Of a stretch of DNA of 64,000 bases, positions 50,835 to 59,559 are shown one piece after another. Each line of letters starts with the position of its first letter. Position 1 is the stretch's first letter. Location of the stretch: positions 869,097 to 933,096 of the forward strand of contig NZ_RCZM01000001.1 of NCBI RefSeq assembly GCF_006438965.1, given 5' to 3'. The stretch is from Pedococcus bigeumensis (GTDB taxonomy: Bacteria; Actinomycetota; Actinomycetes; Actinomycetales; Dermatophilaceae). Both the position numbers and the translations under genes were made by a program. The notes under the pieces were generated by a model. It did not search any database. It saw only the letters and a program-made list of their open reading frames with translations, and was not told the DNA's origin.

Positions 50835-53153
50835 GTGAAGAGACGTCACCTGAGCGTTCTCTCTGGCGTGGCCGTTGCGGCCGTCGCCATGAGCATGGCT
50901 TCCGCTCCTGCACAGGCAACACCTGTGCAGGGCGACAAGGAGCCGAAGGCCAACAACCGAGCGCACGACCTGCCGAACCCCCTGGGTGACGCACAGCGTG
51001 CACTGCGTGACGAGGCCGTGCAGAAGCTCGTCAAGGGGGAGGCCACCACCGAGACCCGCGGCGGGCAGCGCGTGATCAAGCTCAAGGGCAATGCGAAGGC
51101 GCCCAAGGGGAGCAAGGCCGCGAAGGACCGCTACGTGTCCTACCCGGTCGAGCGCGAGGAGGACATCTTCACGGTCCTCGCCGACTTCGGGACCCAGACC
51201 AAGGCCGCCACGGGTGGCACGGCCGGTCCGGTGCACAACCAGATCCCGTCGCCGGACCGCAACTGGGACGGCAGCGCCACGGACGACAACTCGACCTACT
51301 GGGAGAGCGACTTCAACACCCAGCACTACAAGGACATGATGTTCGGCCAGGGTGAGTCCTTCAAGGACTTCTACACCAAGCTGTCGAACGGCCGGTTCCT
51401 TGCCAAGGGTGACGTCTCCGACTGGGTGAAGGTGCCCTACAACGAGGCCTCGTACGGCAGCAACAAGCAGAGCGACGCAGCCGGCTACTGGCCGTTCGTC
51501 GCCGACACCGCGGCCGCCTGGTACAACTCGCAGAAGGCCGCTGGCAAGAGCGACGCCGAGATCAAGACCTACCTGGCCCAGTTCGACAAGGTGGACCGGT
51601 ACGACTTCGACGGTGACGGCAACTTCAACGAGCCGGACGGCTACATCGACCACTTCCAGGCCATCCACGCCGGTGAGGGCGAGGAAGCCGGTGGCGGCGC
51701 CCAGGGCGAGGACGCCATCTGGTCGCACCGTTGGTACGCCTACTCGAACAACCAGGGCAAGACCGGCCCCGCCGGCAACCTGCTCGGTGGCGTTCCGCTC
51801 GGCAACTCCGGCATGTGGATCGGTGACTACACCACCGAGCCCGAGAACGGTGGCCTCGGTGTGTTCTCGCACGAGTTCGGTCACGACCTGGGTCTGCCGG
51901 ACCTGTACGACACCGCGGGCGGCGACAACGGCACCGGCTTCTGGACGCTGATGTCCGGCGGCTCGTGGCTCAACCACGGCACCGACTCGATCGGTACCAC
52001 CCCCGGCTACATGGGTGCGTGGGAGAAGCTCCAGCTCGGCTGGCTCGACTACAAGACCGTGCCGTTCGGGCAGGACATGACCGTCAAGGTCGGTCCGTCC
52101 GGTGCTGACGAGAAGACCAACAGCCAGGCCGTCGTGGTCCCGCTGCCGGACAAGACCGTCACCACCAGCTACAACACCCCACACTCAGGTACCAGCGAGT
52201 GGTGGGGCGGTGCGGCCGACGGTCTCAACACCACCCTGTCGCGTGGCCTTGACCTGACCGGCAAGTCGTCGGCCTCGGTCTCGGCCTGGCTGCAGTACAA
52301 CATCGAGCAGGACTACGACGCACTCTTCGCCGAGGTGTCCACCGATGGTGGCGCGACCTGGGCGCAGGTCGGCAGCCTGATCGACGGACCGACCGGGAAC
52401 GCGGCCCTCACGCCGTGGGCCCAGAAGACCTGGGACCTGTCGGCCTACGCCGGCAAGAACATCACCTTCCGGTTCCGCTACAACACCGACGGTGGCCTGC
52501 ACTACGAGGGCGCGTTCCTCGATGACCTGGCCATCACGGTCGATGGGGCGAACGTCCTCACCGACACGGTGGAGAACGGCGACAACGGCTGGACGGCCTC
52601 CGGGTTCACCCGCATGAGTGGTTCCACGTCGGTCGTGGCCAGCCACTACTACATCGCGGAGAACCGCGTCTACCAGGGCTACGACAAGACCCTGCAGACC
52701 GGCCCGTACAACTTCGGGTACGCGAACACGCGGCCGGACTGGGTGGAGCGCTTCCCCTACCAGAACGGTCTGCTCGTGTCCTACGTTGACGGCGCCTACG
52801 GCGACAACAACACCTCGGCCCACCCGGGCCACGGTCAGGTGCTGCCGGTCGACGCACGTCCGGAGCCGGTGCGGTTCTACGACGGCACCAAGCTGGGCAA
52901 CCGTCGCCAGCCGTTCGACGCCACGTTCGGACAGGAGGCCACCGACGCGGTGACCTTCCACAAGAACGGCATCGCCACGGTCGTCCCGTCGCAGAAGGCC
53001 ATCCCGGTCTTCGACGACAGCGACCCGATGAAGTACTGGTCCGCCGCCAACCCGTGGAGCTCGGTGCAGGTCGCCGGCGAGGGTGTGCGGATGGCCGTCA
53101 CCAAGACCGACGACGGTGGCAACCAGCTGCAGGTCAAGGTCACCTTCAAGTGA
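50835..53153 (+). CDS. Secreted M6-family metalloprotease (immune inhibitor A-like), copy 1
   Basis: The 772-residue protein starts with a Sec signal (MKRRHLSVLSGVAVAAVAMS, cleavage after AQA near residue 28). The zinc site HEFGHDLGLPDLYDT lies at about 346-360. A Ca-binding-like DFDGDGNFNEPDGYID precedes it, and a beta-rich C-terminal half contains STDGGATW. It should be an exported protease that degrades proteins or host defence peptides. The GTG at 50835 has GGAGG four bases upstream. A TetR-type palindrome sits over its promoter. It is a paralogue of the gene at 53805. Confidence 0.93.
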   Translation: MKRRHLSVLSGVAVAAVAMSMASAPAQATPVQGDKEPKANNRAHDLPNPLGDAQRALRDEAVQKLVKGEATTETRGGQRVIKLKGNAKAPKGSKAAKDRYVSYPVEREEDIFTVLADFGTQTKAATGGTAGPVHNQIPSPDRNWDGSATDDNSTYWESDFNTQHYKDMMFGQGESFKDFYTKLSNGRFLAKGDVSDWVKVPYNEASYGSNKQSDAAGYWPFVADTAAAWYNSQKAAGKSDAEIKTYLAQFDKVDRYDFDGDGNFNEPDGYIDHFQAIHAGEGEEAGGGAQGEDAIWSHRWYAYSNNQGKTGPAGNLLGGVPLGNSGMWIGDYTTEPENGGLGVFSHEFGHDLGLPDLYDTAGGDNGTGFWTLMSGGSWLNHGTDSIGTTPGYMGAWEKLQLGWLDYKTVPFGQDMTVKVGPSGADEKTNSQAVVVPLPDKTVTTSYNTPHSGTSEWWGGAADGLNTTLSRGLDLTGKSSASVSAWLQYNIEQDYDALFAEVSTDGGATWAQVGSLIDGPTGNAALTPWAQKTWDLSAYAGKNITFRFRYNTDGGLHYEGAFLDDLAITVDGANVLTDTVENGDNGWTASGFTRMSGSTSVVASHYYIAENRVYQGYDKTLQTGPYNFGYANTRPDWVERFPYQNGLLVSYVDGAYGDNNTSAHPGHGQVLPVDARPEPVRFYDGTKLGNRRQPFDATFGQEATDAVTFHKNGIATVVPSQKAIPVFDDSDPMKYWSAANPWSSVQVAGEGVRMAVTKTDDGGNQLQVKVTFK

Positions 53154-53182
53154 CGCAGACGCGCTGACCCCAGCGCGTCGTG

Positions 53183-53216
53183 AGGGGCCCCGGGACCGTC
53201 AGGTCCCGGGGCCCCT
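53183..53216 (+). terminator. Terminator of M6 protease copy 1
   Basis: A 15-bp stem AGGGGCCCCGGGACC/GGTCCCGGGGCCCCT (53183-53197 with 53202-53216) with a GTCA loop, 30 bases after the stop. Confidence 0.85.
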
Positions 53217-53363
53217 TCGCGTGCGCAGGGGATGCGCCGCGCCGGCGCCCGGTATGCCGCCTGGTCTGGCAGCCCGCGGCCGTTCCGAGTGGTGCCTTCA
53301 CCCGCAGCGGGGAAGACTCGCGGGAGGTCGCCGACCAGCGGTGGCCCCGGTGATGGAGGACTG

Positions 53364-53723
53364 ATGGCAGAGAACTTCGAGGTAGCCCAGAGCAGCTCGG
53401 AGGGTGAACTGTCCGATGCCAAGCGCCACGAGGTCGTGGCCGCCCAGCTGCGTGGCGAGGCCAAGGCCGCTGGTGAGGGCCCGGAGGCGGTGGTGGCCGC
53501 GGTGGCGCAGGAGCTGGAGGGGATCGGCCTGGAGCCCAACCCCGAGGAGCTGCACCGCCGCTACGAGGAGATCGACCCCGACATCCCCGAGCTGCGCGAC
53601 CCCGACAGCGACCCGGACACCGCCCCGGACAGCGACCCGGACAGCGACCCGGACAGCGACCCGGACACCGACCCGGACACCGACCCGGACACCGACTCGG
53701 ACAGCGACCCGGCCTCGCAGTAG
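53364..53723 (+). CDS. Acidic protein with Asp-Ser/Thr-Asp-Pro repeat tail
   Basis: The 119-residue protein has a helical N-terminal part (about 1-68; DAKRHEVVAAQLRGEAKAAG and EAVVAAVAQELEGIG in outline) and a tail of 12-base-encoded units DSDP, DTDP and similar from about residue 81. It has no signal peptide. I do not recognise the family. GGAGG lies four bases before the ATG at 53364. It sits between two secreted M6 proteases, but a link is not shown. The strongly acidic, Pro-broken tail should be extended and may bind cations. Confidence 0.7.
   Translation: MAENFEVAQSSSEGELSDAKRHEVVAAQLRGEAKAAGEGPEAVVAAVAQELEGIGLEPNPEELHRRYEEIDPDIPELRDPDSDPDTAPDSDPDSDPDSDPDTDPDTDPDTDSDSDPASQ
53603..53711 (+). 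repeat. 12-base tandem repeat encoding the acidic tail
   Basis: Units close to GACAGCGACCCG or GACACCGACCCG repeat about nine times. The unit length preserves frame, so length variation between strains is likely. Confidence 0.8.
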
Positions 53724-53736
53724 CGGCGCACACGGA

Positions 53737-53770
53737 AGGGCCCCGTCAGCCTGGTGGCTGACGGGGCCCT
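53737..53770. terminator. Bidirectional terminator between convergent genes
   Basis: A 15-bp perfect stem AGGGCCCCGTCAGCC/GGCTGACGGGGCCCT (53737-53751 with 53756-53770) with a TGGT loop, between the acidic-protein gene and M6 copy 2. Confidence 0.85.
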
Positions 53771-53804
53771 CACGGTGCCGGCGGACCAGCGGGACCAGCT
53801 GGAC

Positions 53805-56210
53805 CTACTTGGGAGCCACCGTGATGTTGAGGTGACCACCGTTGGACTGGCCGTTGACCGAGATCAGCGTCCCCGTCTTGGGAACGTCCACTCCGTACCA
53901 GCCCGGCTGGTACCGGCCGGCGTGCGCGCCCGTGGCGGCGTGCTGGTCAGCGTTGTACCACCAGGTCAGCGTGTCGTCGAAGGTCGACACCGCCGGCTTG
54001 GAGGGGATCGTCGCCGCGACGCCGTTGTTGTGCAGCGTCACCGCATCGGTCCGCTCGACCCCGAAGGTGGAGTCACCCGAGAGGATCCGCGGGCGCATCA
54101 GGGTGCCGTCCGGCCAGTGGCTGAAGTCCGGGTGGGCATCCACCGGGAGGATCAGGCCACCGCCGGGGTGTTCGCCGACGTTGTTGTCGCCGAACGACTC
54201 GTCCCAGTAGCTGACGAGCAGCCCGTTCTGGTACGGCTGGTTCTCCACCCAGTCGGGCCTGGTGTTGAGGAACCCGAAGTTGTAGGCCGTCTTGAGCGAC
54301 GCGTCGTAGCCGTCGTACTGGCGGTTCTCCAGCACGTAGGCGTTGAAGTGGAAGCTCTCGGCCTTCCCGGTCGTGCGGATGAAGCCGTCGAAGGCCCAGC
54401 CCTCGTCGGTCTCTGCGTTGCCCACCACCGTGCCGTTGATCGCGACGTCATCAACCGCGATGCCGTATCCGATCACTGCCGGGTCGGTGGTGTAGCGCCA
54501 CCGGATGGCGTTGGTGCCGGCCGGGAGCGTTGCCGTCAGGTCGACGTAGGCGCCAGTTGCGAAGCCGGTCGACGTGCCGGTGATGCCGGTGTGGGACGGG
54601 TTGTTGCTGTTCGGGTCGACCGTGCTCGACCGGTTCGTCAGCACGGGCAGCCACGAGGTGCCGCCGTTCGTCGACGCCTCGAGGAAGGCGTAGTCGAAGT
54701 CGTCCTCCGTGCTGTAGCGCACCTTGGCCGTGAGCGACCCGGCGGTGATCCCGGTCGTCTTGGTCATGGTGTGGGTGAAGTCGTTGCCCTGACCGCTGTA
54801 GAAGAACTGGCTACCGGTCGCGGGCACGCCGACGTCGTCGATGCGCTTCTTGTCGGGCAGCAGCACGAAGACGCCCTGTGGTGACTTCGTGGCGGGGGTG
54901 TTCGGGCCGAGCTTGTGCGTCGACTTCTCACCGGCTCGGGCCACCTCGTAGAACGGTCCCTTGTCACCCTGCGGGGCGAGCCAGCCGAGCTGGAACTTCT
55001 CCCACATGCCGAGGTCGGTCGGCGCGTCGCCGATGCCGTCGGGGCTGCCGTCGCCGATGTTGGCTCCAGAGGACATCAGGGTCCAGAAGGCGGTGTTGTT
55101 CTCGGCGCCGCCGGTGTTGCCCGACGTGTCGTAGAGGTCGGGCAGGCCGAGGTCGTGGCCGAACTCGTGGGCGAAGACCCCGAGGCCGCCGTTCTCCGGC
55201 TGCATCGTGTAGTCGTAGACCCACACGCCGGTCGGGTTGTTCGGCACCAGCGCGCTGGACACGATGCCGCCGTTGGAACCGATGTTGACACCGACCCCGA
55301 GCGGTCCGCCCGCCTGGATGTTGGCGGCAGAGCGGTGGCTCCAGATGGCGTCGGAGCCCTGGTTCGGGTCACCAGCCGCCTGGTCACCACCGGCGTGCAC
55401 GATCTGGAAGTGGTCGATCACGCCGTCGGGCTCGTTGAAGTTGCCGTCGCCGTCGATGTCGTAGCGGTCCTGCTGGTCGAACGTCCGCAGGTAGGCCTGG
55501 ATCTGGGCCATCGTCTGGCCGCCGTCGAGCTGGGCCTTGACCCACACGGCGAGCGCGTCACGCACGAGTGCCTTGCTCGTGTTGCAGACGATGCTGCCGC
55601 AGTAGTCGCGGCCGTACAGCGCCTCGTTGAAGGGCACCCGCACCCACTCGGTGACGGTGCCGTCGACGGAGTAGCGCCCGGACGACTGAGCCTCGTAGTA
55701 CTGCTTCATCCGGTTGAAGTACATGTCCTGGTAGTGGGCCTGGTTGTAGTCGGCCTGCCACAGGGTGGAGTTGTCGACGGCCCGGTTCGGCTCCGGGATC
55801 TCGTTCTTGCGGGGGCCGGTGACGTCGGTGGTGCTGCCATCCGGCGGCGGGCCCTGGAAGATGGGGTTGGGGTACTGCTGGTCCCCGAACTCGGCGATGA
55901 CCACGAAGATCTTGTCGGTGCCCTCGTTCGCGAGCTGCACGTACTGACCCTTGCCGACCTTGGCGACCTTGCCCTGCATCGCCTTGTCGCCCTGGAGCTT
56001 CTTCTCCAGTGCGCGCTGCCGCAGGGCGTCCTGCTTGACCGCCAACGGTGAGCGCAGGTTGTCGCTCCCGTGCTTGGCCTTGCCAGCCTTGTCCGTGGGT
56101 GGAGCGGCTGTTGCTGAACCCGTACTGGCGAGGAACCCGCCGAGCACCAAGCTGCTTGCGGCGACCAGGCTGTATGCCCTGCGCCTCCGTGAGTGGACCG
56201 TGTGTGTCAC
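53805..56210 (-). CDS. Secreted M6-family metalloprotease (immune inhibitor A-like), copy 2
   Basis: The 801-residue paralogue of the 50835 gene begins with an Arg-rich signal peptide (SRRRRAYSLVAASSLVLGGF, cleavage near residue 35). The zinc motif HEFGHDLGLPDLYDT is at about 348-362, and YDIDGDGNFNEPDGVID precedes it as in copy 1. The C-terminal half diverges more and contains ASTNGGTSWLP. I choose the GTG at 56210 with AAGGA about ten bases upstream. The two paralogues face each other, with separate regulatory regions. Confidence 0.92.
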   Translation of the reverse strand: MTHTVHSRRRRAYSLVAASSLVLGGFLASTGSATAAPPTDKAGKAKHGSDNLRSPLAVKQDALRQRALEKKLQGDKAMQGKVAKVGKGQYVQLANEGTDKIFVVIAEFGDQQYPNPIFQGPPPDGSTTDVTGPRKNEIPEPNRAVDNSTLWQADYNQAHYQDMYFNRMKQYYEAQSSGRYSVDGTVTEWVRVPFNEALYGRDYCGSIVCNTSKALVRDALAVWVKAQLDGGQTMAQIQAYLRTFDQQDRYDIDGDGNFNEPDGVIDHFQIVHAGGDQAAGDPNQGSDAIWSHRSAANIQAGGPLGVGVNIGSNGGIVSSALVPNNPTGVWVYDYTMQPENGGLGVFAHEFGHDLGLPDLYDTSGNTGGAENNTAFWTLMSSGANIGDGSPDGIGDAPTDLGMWEKFQLGWLAPQGDKGPFYEVARAGEKSTHKLGPNTPATKSPQGVFVLLPDKKRIDDVGVPATGSQFFYSGQGNDFTHTMTKTTGITAGSLTAKVRYSTEDDFDYAFLEASTNGGTSWLPVLTNRSSTVDPNSNNPSHTGITGTSTGFATGAYVDLTATLPAGTNAIRWRYTTDPAVIGYGIAVDDVAINGTVVGNAETDEGWAFDGFIRTTGKAESFHFNAYVLENRQYDGYDASLKTAYNFGFLNTRPDWVENQPYQNGLLVSYWDESFGDNNVGEHPGGGLILPVDAHPDFSHWPDGTLMRPRILSGDSTFGVERTDAVTLHNNGVAATIPSKPAVSTFDDTLTWWYNADQHAATGAHAGRYQPGWYGVDVPKTGTLISVNGQSNGGHLNITVAPK

Positions 56211-56470
56211 GTGGACCCGTCCTTCTGTCGCTGGAAACTCCTCCTGGGGCCTGGTCGTGACGCTCAACAAGAACGCAGGTGACCTGGACCATCACAGTGA
56301 AGTCCTGCACGTCCGGAATGTGATCAGCCCAGAATTGATTTGTTACCTACTCGTGACATAGGAGAGGGCCGCGTCGGGGATCTCCGTGTGGCGCGGACGG
56401 CAGGTGAGCCCGACCCATGACGGTTGTCACGCCTGTGCGGGCCGCCCCTCTGACGACCGCCACTCGGCCG

Positions 56471-56476
56471 TAGGCT
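56471..56476 (+). promoter_or_regulatory. Leaderless -10 of the phytoene-desaturase-like gene
   Basis: TAGGCT, seven bases from the GTG at 56484. Confidence 0.55.
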
Positions 56477-56483
56477 CTGCGCC

Positions 56484-58034
56484 GTGAACTACGACGACGT
56501 CGTCATCGGTGCAGGGCACAACGGGCTCACGGCCGCGGCATACCTCGCTCGGGCTGGTCGACGGGTGCTGGTCCTCGAGGCCGGTGACCACGTCGGGGGT
56601 GCAGCGGTCTCGGCCCAGGCGTTCCCGGGGGTCGACGCGCGCCTGTCGCGCTACTCCTACCTGGTCTCGCTGCTGCCTCGGCAGGTGATCACCGACCTCG
56701 ACCTCGACGTGCGGCTCATCCGGCGGCGCTACTCCTCCTTCACGCCCGTTCCGGCGCAGCCCACCACCGGCCTGCTCGTCGACCACGGCGACGGCGACGC
56801 GACGGCGGCCGGCTTCGCCGCACTCACGGGAGGGCCGCGGGAGCATGCCGCGTGGCAGGACTTCTACGGGCGCGTGCAGCACCTCGCGCAGCAGGTCTTT
56901 CCGACCGTCCTCGAGCCGTTGCGCACCGAGGCCGATGTCGCGGGCCTGGTGGGGGACGACCGGCTCTGGGAGGCCCTCGTCCGACGTCCGCTGGGGGAGG
57001 TGCTCGAGGCCGAGTTCGGCGACGACACGGTGCGCGGCATCGTCGCCACCGACGCCCTCATCGGCACCTTCGCCTCGATGGGTGCGGCCGACCTGCGCCA
57101 GAACGTCTGCTTCCTCTACCACCTCATCGGAGGCGGAACCGGGGACTGGGATGTCCCCGTCGGCGGGATGGGTGCGGTCACCGACGGGCTGGCTCGCGCG
57201 GCCGTCCAGGCTGGGGCCGAGATCCGCACCGGCACAAGGGTTCTCGCGGTCGACCCCGACGGGCTGGTCACCTGGGAGGGTGGGTCGGCCCGCGCCGGCA
57301 CCATCCACGCCGCGTGTGCGCCCACGGTCCTCAACACGCTCCTCACCGCGGCCGGTGCCGACCCCGTCGCGACCGAGCAGGCGCCAGAGGGCGCGCAGCT
57401 CAAGGTCAACATGCTGCTGTCGCGTCTCCCGCGGCTGCGTGACGAGACCGTCGACCCCGCGGCGGCGTTCGCCGGCACCTTCCACGTCAACGAGGGCTAC
57501 ACCCAGCTGCAGGACGCGTATGCCGCCGCTGACGCCGGCCGGGTGCCGCAGCTGCCGCCGTGCGAGATCTACTGCCACAGCCTGTCGGACCGCTCGATCC
57601 TCGGGCCGGAGCTCGCCGCCACTGACGCGCAGACGCTCACCCTGTTCGGGCTGCACCTGCCGGCCCGGCTGTTCCGCGGGACGACCGCGGAGCACGACGC
57701 GGTCAAGGACCTCGCCCTGGCGCGCACCCTCGACTCGCTGAACTCGGTGCTGGCCGAACCCATCCAGGACGTCCTGCTCCGCGACCCCGACGGGGCGCTG
57801 TGCCTCGAGGCGCGGACCCCCGTCGAGCTCGAGGCGGACCTCGGGCTGCCGGGGGGCAACATCTTCCACCGCTCGCTGCAGTGGCCGTGGGCCGAGCGCG
57901 AGGCCGAGGTCGGCACCTGGGGGGTCGAGACGCCCCACGAGAAGGTGCGCATCGCCGGTGCCGGCGCGCGACGCGGTGGCGGGGTCAGCGGCATACCGGG
58001 TCACAACGCGGCCATGTCGGTCCTGACGGGCTGA
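56484..58034 (+). CDS. FAD-dependent oxidoreductase, phytoene desaturase-like
   Basis: The 516-residue flavoprotein starts with an FAD Rossmann motif VVIGAGHNGLTAAAYLARAG and LVLEAGDHVGG. A C-terminal FAD segment near GIPGHNAAMSVL closes the fold. This is the amine oxidase/phytoene dehydrogenase superfamily, but no carotenoid genes are nearby, so the substrate is unclear; many family members are carotenoid-unrelated desaturases or isomerases. It is a single gene, leaderless by its -10. A Gly-Ile-Pro near the end uses ATA within a GTATGCCG octamer. Confidence 0.85.
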   Translation: MNYDDVVIGAGHNGLTAAAYLARAGRRVLVLEAGDHVGGAAVSAQAFPGVDARLSRYSYLVSLLPRQVITDLDLDVRLIRRRYSSFTPVPAQPTTGLLVDHGDGDATAAGFAALTGGPREHAAWQDFYGRVQHLAQQVFPTVLEPLRTEADVAGLVGDDRLWEALVRRPLGEVLEAEFGDDTVRGIVATDALIGTFASMGAADLRQNVCFLYHLIGGGTGDWDVPVGGMGAVTDGLARAAVQAGAEIRTGTRVLAVDPDGLVTWEGGSARAGTIHAACAPTVLNTLLTAAGADPVATEQAPEGAQLKVNMLLSRLPRLRDETVDPAAAFAGTFHVNEGYTQLQDAYAAADAGRVPQLPPCEIYCHSLSDRSILGPELAATDAQTLTLFGLHLPARLFRGTTAEHDAVKDLALARTLDSLNSVLAEPIQDVLLRDPDGALCLEARTPVELEADLGLPGGNIFHRSLQWPWAEREAEVGTWGVETPHEKVRIAGAGARRGGGVSGIPGHNAAMSVLTG

Positions 58035-58102
58035 ACTGCGGCGACAGCGCCGCGCCCGCGCCGCCCCACGCGGGGAGCAGCGCCGCGCCGCGCGGGTTGC
58101 AC

Positions 58103-58118
58103 GTAACGCTGGGGAAAC
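58103..58118. promoter_or_regulatory. GlnR box upstream of glnA
   Basis: GTAAC-GCTGGG-GAAAC matches the actinobacterial GlnR half-site pair (gTnAC-N6-GaAAC) exactly. It ends 24 bases before the glnA start. A TAGGGC follows five bases later as a possible -10. It suggests control by nitrogen status. Confidence 0.7.
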
Positions 58119-58141
58119 ACAACTAGGGCAGGATTCGACAC

Positions 58142-59479
58142 ATGGATCGTCAGCAGGAGTTCGTCCTCCGCACCATCGAGGAACGCGACATCCGCTTCGT
58201 GCGGCTGTGGTTCACCGATGTGCTCGGGACCCTCAAGTCCGTGGCCGTCGCACCCGCCGAGCTGGAAGGGGCGTTCGCCGAGGGCATCGGCTTCGACGGC
58301 TCGGCCATCGAGGGCTTCGCGCGGGTCTACGAGGCCGACATGCTCGCCAAGCCGGACCCGGCGACCTTCCAGGTGCTCCCGTGGCGTGGTGACAACCCCG
58401 GCACCGCACGGATGTTCTGTGACATCACGCTGCCCGACGGCTCACCGAGCCACGCCGACCCGCGGCACGTCCTGCAGCGGGCGCTGGCCCGGGCCGCCGA
58501 CCTCGGCTTCACCTTCTACACGCACCCCGAGATCGAGTTCTACCTCCTCAAGGCCGGCTTCAAGCCGGGCGAGAGCCCGGAGCCGATCGACCAAGCGGGC
58601 TACTTCGACCACGTCCCGCACGGCACCGGCCACGACTTCCGGCGGGCCGCGATCACGATGCTCGAGTCGATGGGCATCTCGGTCGAGTTCAGCCACCACG
58701 AGGGCGGACCCGGCCAGAACGAGATCGACCTGCGCTACGCCGACGCGTTGTCCACGGCCGACAACATCATGACCTTCCGGACCGTGATCAAGGAGGTCGC
58801 GCTCGAGCAGGGCATCTTCGCCTCCTTCATGCCCAAGCCGTTCGCCGAGCACCCCGGGTCCGGCATGCACACCCACATGTCGCTCTTCGACGGCGACAGC
58901 AACGCCTTCTACGAGGCCGGTGCGCCCTACCAGCTGAGCAAGGTCGGCCGGCAGTTCATCGCCGGGCTGCTGCGGCACGGCGCCGAGATCGCGGCGGTCA
59001 CCAACCAGTGGGTCAACTCCTACAAGCGGCTCTGGGGCGGCGGCGAGGCCCCGGCGCACCTGACCTGGGGCCACAACAACCGCTCCGCGATGGTCCGCGT
59101 GCCGATGTACAAGCCGACCAAGGGCCAGAGCAGCCGGGTCGAGGTGCGCACCCTCGACGCCGCCTGCAACCCCTACCTCGCCTTCGCGCTGATGCTGTCC
59201 GCCGGGCTCAAGGGCATCGAGGAGGACTACGAGCTCCCCGCCGAGACCGAAGACGACGTGTGGGGCCTGACCTCCGCGGAGCGGCAGGCGATGGGGATCG
59301 AGCCGCTGCCCACCTCGCTCTACGAGGCGATCCGCGTGATGGAGAAGAGCGAGCTGGTCGCCGACACCCTCGGCGAGCACGTCTTCGACTTCTTCCTGCG
59401 CAACAAGCGCGCCGAGTGGGACGACTACCGCGGCGAGATCACCCGCTTCGAGCTCGAGCGCTACCTGCCAGGTCTGTGA
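58142..59479 (+). CDS. glnA: Glutamine synthetase, GSI-alpha (GlnA2-type)
   Basis: The 445-residue enzyme condenses glutamate, ammonia and ATP to glutamine. Motifs include GIGFDGSAIEGF, EIEFYLL, the ATP/metal HHEGGPGQNEIDL, KPFAEHPGSGMHTHMS and NRSAMVRVP. The adenylylation segment NLYDLP of GSI-beta enzymes is missing; this stretch reads DVWGLTSAERQ. It therefore resembles M. tuberculosis GlnA2 and should not be a GlnE target. Members of this branch can also act as gamma-glutamylpolyamine synthetases, an alternative I cannot exclude. The ATG at 58142 has AGGA about nine bases upstream. Confidence 0.92.
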   Translation: MDRQQEFVLRTIEERDIRFVRLWFTDVLGTLKSVAVAPAELEGAFAEGIGFDGSAIEGFARVYEADMLAKPDPATFQVLPWRGDNPGTARMFCDITLPDGSPSHADPRHVLQRALARAADLGFTFYTHPEIEFYLLKAGFKPGESPEPIDQAGYFDHVPHGTGHDFRRAAITMLESMGISVEFSHHEGGPGQNEIDLRYADALSTADNIMTFRTVIKEVALEQGIFASFMPKPFAEHPGSGMHTHMSLFDGDSNAFYEAGAPYQLSKVGRQFIAGLLRHGAEIAAVTNQWVNSYKRLWGGGEAPAHLTWGHNNRSAMVRVPMYKPTKGQSSRVEVRTLDAACNPYLAFALMLSAGLKGIEEDYELPAETEDDVWGLTSAERQAMGIEPLPTSLYEAIRVMEKSELVADTLGEHVFDFFLRNKRAEWDDYRGEITRFELERYLPGL

Positions 59480-59504
59480 CGGCACCGCCTGCGTGCTCCG
59501 GTAT

Positions 59505-59530
59505 GCCGCCCGCGCACCTTCGCGGGCGGC
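59505..59530 (+). terminator. Terminator of glnA, carrying one GTATGCCG motif
   Basis: A 10-bp stem GCCGCCCGCG/CGCGGGCGGC (59505-59514 with 59521-59530), six-base loop. The left arm extends out of a GGTATGCCGCC motif, but the right arm lacks the matching copy. Confidence 0.7.
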
Positions 59531-59547
59531 TGCTCCTCCTCAGCGCG

Positions 59548-59553
59548 TAGGCT
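59548..59553 (+). promoter_or_regulatory. Leaderless -10 of glnE
   Basis: TAGGCT, six bases from the GTG at 59560. Confidence 0.6.
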
Positions 59554-59559
59554 GGCGCG

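Noticed and set aside
53364-53723. Antisense Gly-Ser repeat protein on the other strand of the acidic repeat
   Set aside because: The antisense repeat is only the complement of the 12-base units and has no start with a ribosome site.
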